From Bacillus sp. NEB1478 (GTDB lineage: Bacteria > Bacillota > Bacilli > Bacillales > Fictibacillaceae): a DNA stretch of 64,000 nt. The stretch lies in the NCBI RefSeq assembly GCF_031582965.1, contig NZ_CP134049.1, forward strand, positions 248,001-312,000. The letters are read 5' to 3'. The notes under the pieces are model-generated. The model was not told the DNA's origin. It worked only from the letters and a program-made list of their open reading frames with translations, and did no database searches. Positions 59,947-64,000 of this stretch are shown here, one piece after another. A program made the translations under genes and the position numbers. Each line of letters opens with the position of its first letter. The first letter of the stretch is position 1.

Positions 59947-61233
59947 TTATTTATCTTTTTTACCTTGATCTTTACCTTTTTCATCATGATTTTCTTTATT
60001 TTTTTGATGATCATCGTTGTTTTGATCATGATTTTCACTGTGATCACGTTCATCTTTGTCTTGATTCTTTTCACCGAGCTCATCTTTTTTATTACGCTGT
60101 TGCGGAGTCTCTGCCTTTTTCGGTTTCTCAATCTTTGGCTGTACATTTTTAGGCTGTTCTTTTTTAACTTCAGGCTTTTTAGGCTCATCTTTTACTGGAT
60201 AAACGTTTTTGTCCTTATGATCCGTTACTTTTTTCACGGGAACAGCGATTGCTGGCGCTGGAGCTTCTTCTGTTTCATCCATTTCATCAGCCGGCTCCGT
60301 AACTACTGGCTCTTCTGAATCTGTTGTTTCAGGTGTTTCAGGTGTTTCAGTTGTTGCTGGGACGTCTGTTGATGTTTCCTCTTCTTTATCTTGATCTTCA
60401 TCTTCAGCTTTTTTATTGTGTCTCATTTCATGCTTTGCGATCTTTTTCTCCAGTTTTCCAAAAGTTTTTGCAATGTTTTTAGACAGTGCTTCTTGGGCTT
60501 TTGGGTTATCGATTTTTTCAAGTGCAGCCATTAGCGACACGATGTTTTGAAAGAATTTTTTCTCTAATTCGGTAGCGGGTTTTTCGCTTTCGTCTGATGT
60601 TGTTTCCTCGTCGTTAGTTGCAGATTCATCATTATTTGTGGATGATTCCTCACTAGAAGTATTCTCATCAGCAGTTTCATCATTTGTTGTTGCTTCATCA
60701 TCCGTTGTCGTTGTTTCTGGATTTGCTTCAGAATCTGTGTCTTTTGCAGCTTCTTCCTCTTTTTTCACTGCTTCTTCTTGCTGTGCGACCGCTTCCTCTA
60801 ATAGTTTGGCAGCATCATCATAGCTTCCTTCTTTTATAAGGGCGTTTGCTTCTTTAATGCGTTCAGCGGCGAAATCGGCCAATAGCTTAGCTTGGTCCAT
60901 ATCATCGGTCGTCATAGCGAGCTGGATTTTTTCCATCATGATTTTAACAAAATAAAAGAAATCTCCAGGAATTAAGTCGGGAGCTTCTTCAGTTGGTGTT
61001 TCCTCTGCTGGCTCTTCAGCATCTGTTGGATCTTCTGCTGTCACATCATCTGATGTATTTTCATCTGTAGTTCCACTTGCTTCAGTTGATGGAGTGTCAA
61101 CTGTATCGTTTACTTCTGTTTCGTCATTCTGTGTTTCTGTAGTAGTCGTTTCGTTTGTGTTCGCGAAAACGGCGGGTCCGAATGATGTTGTTGCTAATCC
61201 TAATGCTAAAAATGAACTCAAAATCTTCTTCAC
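59947..61233 (-). CDS. Large acidic secreted protein with a DUF5667-type domain
   Basis: A 428-residue exported protein. The signal peptide ends around VFA-N (residue 24-25), followed by a Thr/Glu/Asp-rich acidic linker (25-85) and a helical region PGDFFYFVKIMMEKIQ at about 90-160 that I associate with DUF5667. A second acidic linker (160-220) precedes another helical region at 221-275, and a last 150-residue tail changes from acidic to Lys/Asn/Asp-rich. No LPXTG or repeats with an obvious anchor are seen. Its transcript begins with a probable c-di-GMP riboswitch, so it may be linked to surface or biofilm state. Start ATG at 61233, with AAAGGGAG upstream. Confidence 0.8.
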   Translation of the reverse strand: MKKILSSFLALGLATTSFGPAVFANTNETTTTETQNDETEVNDTVDTPSTEASGTTDENTSDDVTAEDPTDAEEPAEETPTEEAPDLIPGDFFYFVKIMMEKIQLAMTTDDMDQAKLLADFAAERIKEANALIKEGSYDDAAKLLEEAVAQQEEAVKKEEEAAKDTDSEANPETTTTDDEATTNDETADENTSSEESSTNNDESATNDEETTSDESEKPATELEKKFFQNIVSLMAALEKIDNPKAQEALSKNIAKTFGKLEKKIAKHEMRHNKKAEDEDQDKEEETSTDVPATTETPETPETTDSEEPVVTEPADEMDETEEAPAPAIAVPVKKVTDHKDKNVYPVKDEPKKPEVKKEQPKNVQPKIEKPKKAETPQQRNKKDELGEKNQDKDERDHSENHDQNNDDHQKNKENHDEKGKDQGKKDK

Positions 61234-61261
61234 TTCTTATTCTCCCTTTCTCAAATAAAAT

Positions 61262-61302
61262 GAAATTAAAAAGACACACTTATGCCGTTTGGCGGAGTGT
61301 GC
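61262..61302 (-). terminator. Riboswitch expression platform: intrinsic terminator with alternative pairing
   Basis: On the minus strand CACACT (61296-61301) pairs with AGTGTG (61275-61280), and TCTTTTTAATTT follows. An alternative stem pairs GCCGTTT (61311-61317) with AAACGGC (61284-61290) and would lock up the terminator arm. The pairing suggests ligand-dependent switching, probably OFF when bound. Confidence 0.65.
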
Positions 61303-61307
61303 TCCGG

Positions 61308-61398
61308 GAAAAACGGCAGCTGGCTGGCAATGCAAAATTGTGCAGAAGCCCCTGTAGCTTTGCGTCGCTATGTTTCCATAGGTTTGCCTTTATCTTTT
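61308..61398 (-). promoter_or_regulatory. Probable cyclic-di-GMP-I (GEMM) riboswitch aptamer
   Basis: The minus strand contains the class hallmarks in order: AAAGGCAAACC (61381-61391 region), GAAA, GACGCAAAGC (61357-61366), then a loop, and GCCAGCCAGCTGCCG (61314-61328). It lies between a predicted promoter (61413-61441) and the DUF5667 gene. Confidence 0.8.
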
Positions 61399-61412
61399 TA
61401 AGTTCCAAATAA

Positions 61413-61441
61413 AATGTATTCAATTCACTTTAAACTGTAAA
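61413..61441 (-). promoter_or_regulatory. Probable promoter of the riboswitch-controlled gene
   Basis: On the minus strand TTTACA (61441-61436) and TACATT (61418-61413) have a 17-bp spacer. Confidence 0.5.
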
Positions 61442-61592
61442 AATATGTCGAACAAGTAACCGTTTTCCTATTTTCTTAAAAGATGAGTTATAAAATATTT
61501 CATTTTAATGGTAATTGATGCCTATTAAAAAATGTAAATCTCAGCCGAAAGTCATATTTTCCATTAAAAGAAAACATGCCATAATATAGGAG

Positions 61593-61606
61593 TGAAAGCG
61601 CTATCT
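61593..61606. promoter_or_regulatory. cre site 1 upstream of the GH13 amylase gene
   Basis: TGAAAGCGCTATCT fits the cre consensus TGWAARCGYTWNCW at all positions. It lies a few bases after a CATAAT/TATAGG region that could be the -10 box. Confidence 0.75.
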
Positions 61607-61616
61607 TTTTTGTTTG

Positions 61617-61630
61617 TGCAAACGCTTTCT
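61617..61630. promoter_or_regulatory. cre site 2 upstream of the GH13 amylase gene
   Basis: TGCAAACGCTTTCT fits the cre consensus with one mismatch (C at position 3) and starts 24 bp after site 1. Confidence 0.65.
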
Positions 61631-61663
61631 CCAATATGGATCAACTTTAAAGGGAGGATTTTT

Positions 61664-64000
61664 GTGAGGAAGAGAAAATCATTTAAATCAGTTTCGTGGC
61701 TTTTACTTTTTACGATGATTTTGCAAACGTTTGCATCAACGATACTATTTCATCCAGCGAAAACGACAGCAGCTGAAAGAACAGTCACACTCGTTGGTGA
61801 TTTGCAATCGGAACTGGGAGCTTCAGGTGATTGGAACCCGGCTGATACAGCGACAAAAATGGAACGGCAGGCAAACGGAAAGTACAAGCTGAAAGGGACA
61901 TTGCCTGCAGGGAATTATGAATATAAAATCGCTATCAATGGCTCTTGGGATGAGAACTATGGTGTGGATGGAAAAGCGGGCGGCGATAACTACAAACTCA
62001 CCGTCGATTCCGATAAGGAGGTGACATTTGTGTATGATGACACGACGCACAAAGTTTCGATTCTAGAACCTCTTCCACAAGAACAAACACCGCGTATTGT
62101 AGGGAGCATTCAACCCGCAATCGGTGCGGGTGGTGAATGGTCACCTGGTGAGTCCACCGCATTCTTAAAAGATGAAGATACAGATAACATTTACACATAT
62201 ACAACACAAGTTCCAAAAGGGAAATACGAATTTAAGATCGTTCTCGGAAACAGCTGGGATGCTCCAGCTTATCCTGGAAACAATTTCGCCTTAAATGTTG
62301 TAAAAGATGCGACTATCACTTTCTTCTACAACCATGACACGAAAGAAGTGTACACAGATTACGATGCAGGTCTGCCAGACGGAAGTGTGAAAGGGGACAA
62401 GCTTTTCCATGACACCTGGAATGAAGCGTACCGTGCACCATTCGGGGCAATCAAGGCTGGTCAAGACGTAACCCTTCGCCTTCAATCTAAAAAAGGCGAT
62501 CTGACGGGAGCTAAGCTCTACCTTAGAAACTACAATTCTGGCAGCACGACTGTAAAAGAGATGGAGAACGCCGGTTGGACAACCATTAACGGCGAGGAAG
62601 TCGAGCTTTGGGAAGCAACTGTAACACCTGACGAAAAAGGTGTTTACGGGTATAAGTTTGAAGCACGTGATGGAGATGCGATAAAAGAATACGGAGAAGA
62701 CACACAAGAAGGCGGAAAAGGCGCTGTTAGCGATACGAACGCAGGTCTATTCCAAATGACCGTCTATGACCCAGCTTATAAAACACCGGACTGGATGAAA
62801 GAGTCGGTCGTTTATCAAATTTTCCCTGACCGTTTTTTCAACGGCAACAAAAAGAACGATGATGACAAAACAACGGCACGTGGAACGGAACCAATCGAGC
62901 ACCGTGATTGGAGCAAGCTACCGGATAACCCGAGATTAGCTGAAAACGAAGGCTATGATGGCGACTTGATCTGGTCAAATGACTTTTTCGGCGGTGACAT
63001 TGCCGGCATTCAGAAGAAGCTCGACTACATTCAGTCACTGGGCGTTAACACGTTATATTTGAACCCAATTGCAAACGCCTCATCGAACCATAAATACGAT
63101 GCGACCGATTATAAAGCAATCGATCCGATGTTCGGGACGCCAGCAGAGTTTAAAGCTTTTACAATAGAACTGAAAAAGCGCGGCATGCATCTTATTTTAG
63201 ATGGCGTGTTCAACCATGTCGGGGATGATTCCATCTACTTTGACCGCTACAGCAAGTACGAAACGGTTGGAGCATACGAATATTGGTCAAGCGTCTATGA
63301 CTTAATGAACAGTCAGGGATTAACAGAAGCACAAGCAAAAAAGAAAACCGAAGATACATTCATAAAAGAAGGCCAGAAATTCAGTCCGTACGGATTTGAA
63401 AACTGGTTCAACATCGAAAACAAAAAAGTGGACGGTGTTTACAAATATCAAGCATGGTGGGGCTTTGACTCACTGCCTGAAATCAAATCGATTCCAGGTG
63501 AAGCAGTAGACTATGATTCTGAACTGAACAACAAATCGTTCGCAGACTATATCATGTATAAAAAAGACTCAGTCGCAAAATCGTGGCTGGACCGCGGTGC
63601 TTCCGGCTGGCGTTTGGATGTAGCGAATGAAGTAGATACAGAGTTTTGGAGAGAATTCAGAAACGAACTGAAAACAGGGAAAAAAGAAGAGCCGCTGATC
63701 TTAGGCGAGATCTGGGATGATGCATCAGAATACTTCCTTGGCGATCTTTACGACTCGGTCATGAACTACCGTTTCCGCGGAGCGATGATTGATTACTTGA
63801 AGAACGGTAATGCAAAAGGTGCCGAAAATCAGCTAAACGCTGTATTTGAAGACTATCCGCAAGAAGCTTTTTACGCATTGATGAACTTAATGGGATCACA
63901 TGATACACCGCGTGCAGCATTCGTTCTAGGGAACGGAACGGATTCATACGAGCGTGCTGAACTCGATCCGAATTACGATTCAGAGCTTGGAAAGAAGCGT
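61664..64000 (+). CDS. Secreted multi-module GH13 alpha-amylase/pullulanase-type enzyme (3' end outside window)
   Basis: The start is GTG at 61664 with AAAGGGAGG upstream; 779 codons are visible and the frame runs off the window. The signal peptide ends near TTAAE (about residue 37). Two similar starch-binding-type modules of the X25 kind follow (about 40-135 and 143-235; GASGDWNPAD and GAGGEWSPGE are equivalent positions). A neopullulanase-like N-domain comes next (about 245-370), then the GH13 barrel with regions I DGVFNH, II GWRLDVANE (nucleophile Asp), III GEIWD (acid/base Glu) and IV NLMGSHD. It degrades starch or pullulan outside the cell; two cre sites predict glucose repression. Confidence 0.9.
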   Translation, partial: MRKRKSFKSVSWLLLFTMILQTFASTILFHPAKTTAAERTVTLVGDLQSELGASGDWNPADTATKMERQANGKYKLKGTLPAGNYEYKIAINGSWDENYGVDGKAGGDNYKLTVDSDKEVTFVYDDTTHKVSILEPLPQEQTPRIVGSIQPAIGAGGEWSPGESTAFLKDEDTDNIYTYTTQVPKGKYEFKIVLGNSWDAPAYPGNNFALNVVKDATITFFYNHDTKEVYTDYDAGLPDGSVKGDKLFHDTWNEAYRAPFGAIKAGQDVTLRLQSKKGDLTGAKLYLRNYNSGSTTVKEMENAGWTTINGEEVELWEATVTPDEKGVYGYKFEARDGDAIKEYGEDTQEGGKGAVSDTNAGLFQMTVYDPAYKTPDWMKESVVYQIFPDRFFNGNKKNDDDKTTARGTEPIEHRDWSKLPDNPRLAENEGYDGDLIWSNDFFGGDIAGIQKKLDYIQSLGVNTLYLNPIANASSNHKYDATDYKAIDPMFGTPAEFKAFTIELKKRGMHLILDGVFNHVGDDSIYFDRYSKYETVGAYEYWSSVYDLMNSQGLTEAQAKKKTEDTFIKEGQKFSPYGFENWFNIENKKVDGVYKYQAWWGFDSLPEIKSIPGEAVDYDSELNNKSFADYIMYKKDSVAKSWLDRGASGWRLDVANEVDTEFWREFRNELKTGKKEEPLILGEIWDDASEYFLGDLYDSVMNYRFRGAMIDYLKNGNAKGAENQLNAVFEDYPQEAFYALMNLMGSHDTPRAAFVLGNGTDSYERAELDPNYDSELGKKR

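Noticed and set aside
59965..60318. Plus-strand hydrophobic frame opposite the DUF5667 gene
   Set aside because: It is the antisense of the Lys/Asp/Asn-rich tail, which reads as Phe/Ile/Leu; no ribosome-binding site.

Overview
The window looks like a chromosomal segment of an aerobic, endospore-forming, motile member of the Bacillaceae. The gene order upp, atp operon, ywzB, ywmB, murAA, spoIID, spoIIQ, spoIIID, mbl, flhO, flhP, fabZ is the order I recall from Bacillus subtilis. Against that backbone there are extra blocks: a glycerol (glp) regulon, an 11-gene nuo operon and a sugar-uptake island. Fictibacillus or a near relative is a guess from gene content only. No rRNA, tRNA, CRISPR array, prophage or transposase gene was seen.

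Layout. 1-1.4 kb: the tail of an ABC-2 exporter permease, then upp. 2.3-9.8 kb: the full ATP synthase operon (atpZ, I, B, E, F, H, A, G, D, C), with intercistronic hairpins around atpE and a 149-bp element with inverted ends between atpA and atpG. 9.8-10.3 kb: a two-gene minus-strand unit whose second product is a poly-alanine microprotein. 10.9-16 kb: glpP, glpF, glpK and glpD, with a CcpA-type operator and two leader terminators that fit GlpP antitermination. 17.3-28.1 kb: nuoABCDHIJKLMN without nuoEFG; NuoC carries a roughly 275-residue Ala/Lys/Glu repeat extension. 28.5-43.3 kb: cell-envelope, sporulation and flagellar genes with a secreted thermolysin-type protease. 43.5-46.9 kb: a nucleotidyltransferase/methyltransferase pair, an SGNH hydrolase and a GNAT acetyltransferase. 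47-59.3 kb: a carbohydrate island of two Gfo/Idh/MocA dehydrogenases, an ABC importer lacking its ATPase, a GH66 dextranase-like lipoprotein, a YesM/YesN-type two-component system and a second binding protein. 59.5-64 kb: a small lipoprotein, an acidic secreted protein behind a probable cyclic-di-GMP-I riboswitch, and the start of a multi-module secreted GH13 amylase behind two CcpA operators.

Most unusual signal. Seven intergenic gaps, four of them between convergent genes, contain short degenerate arrays whose units repeat every 21 bp (some 20 bp), about two turns of the DNA helix. Most open with the same GTCGAATTTTGTC-like head placed 18 bp before the first unit. Each locus has its own dominant word (for example GAGACTCAATT, GTGTGGAATTAT or ACGTGGAATTAT). 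The fixed phase with drifting sequence suggests same-face binding sites for a DNA-binding protein or a phased repeat generator; this is inference. A second family of MITE-like elements about 130-370 bp long occurs at least six times, twice inside operons.

How the genes work together: ATP synthase and complex I form the respiratory core. The glp block, the GH66 island and the amylase are carbon-scavenging units marked by CcpA-like operators. The spo, murA, mbl and flagellar genes are the conserved envelope and development block.
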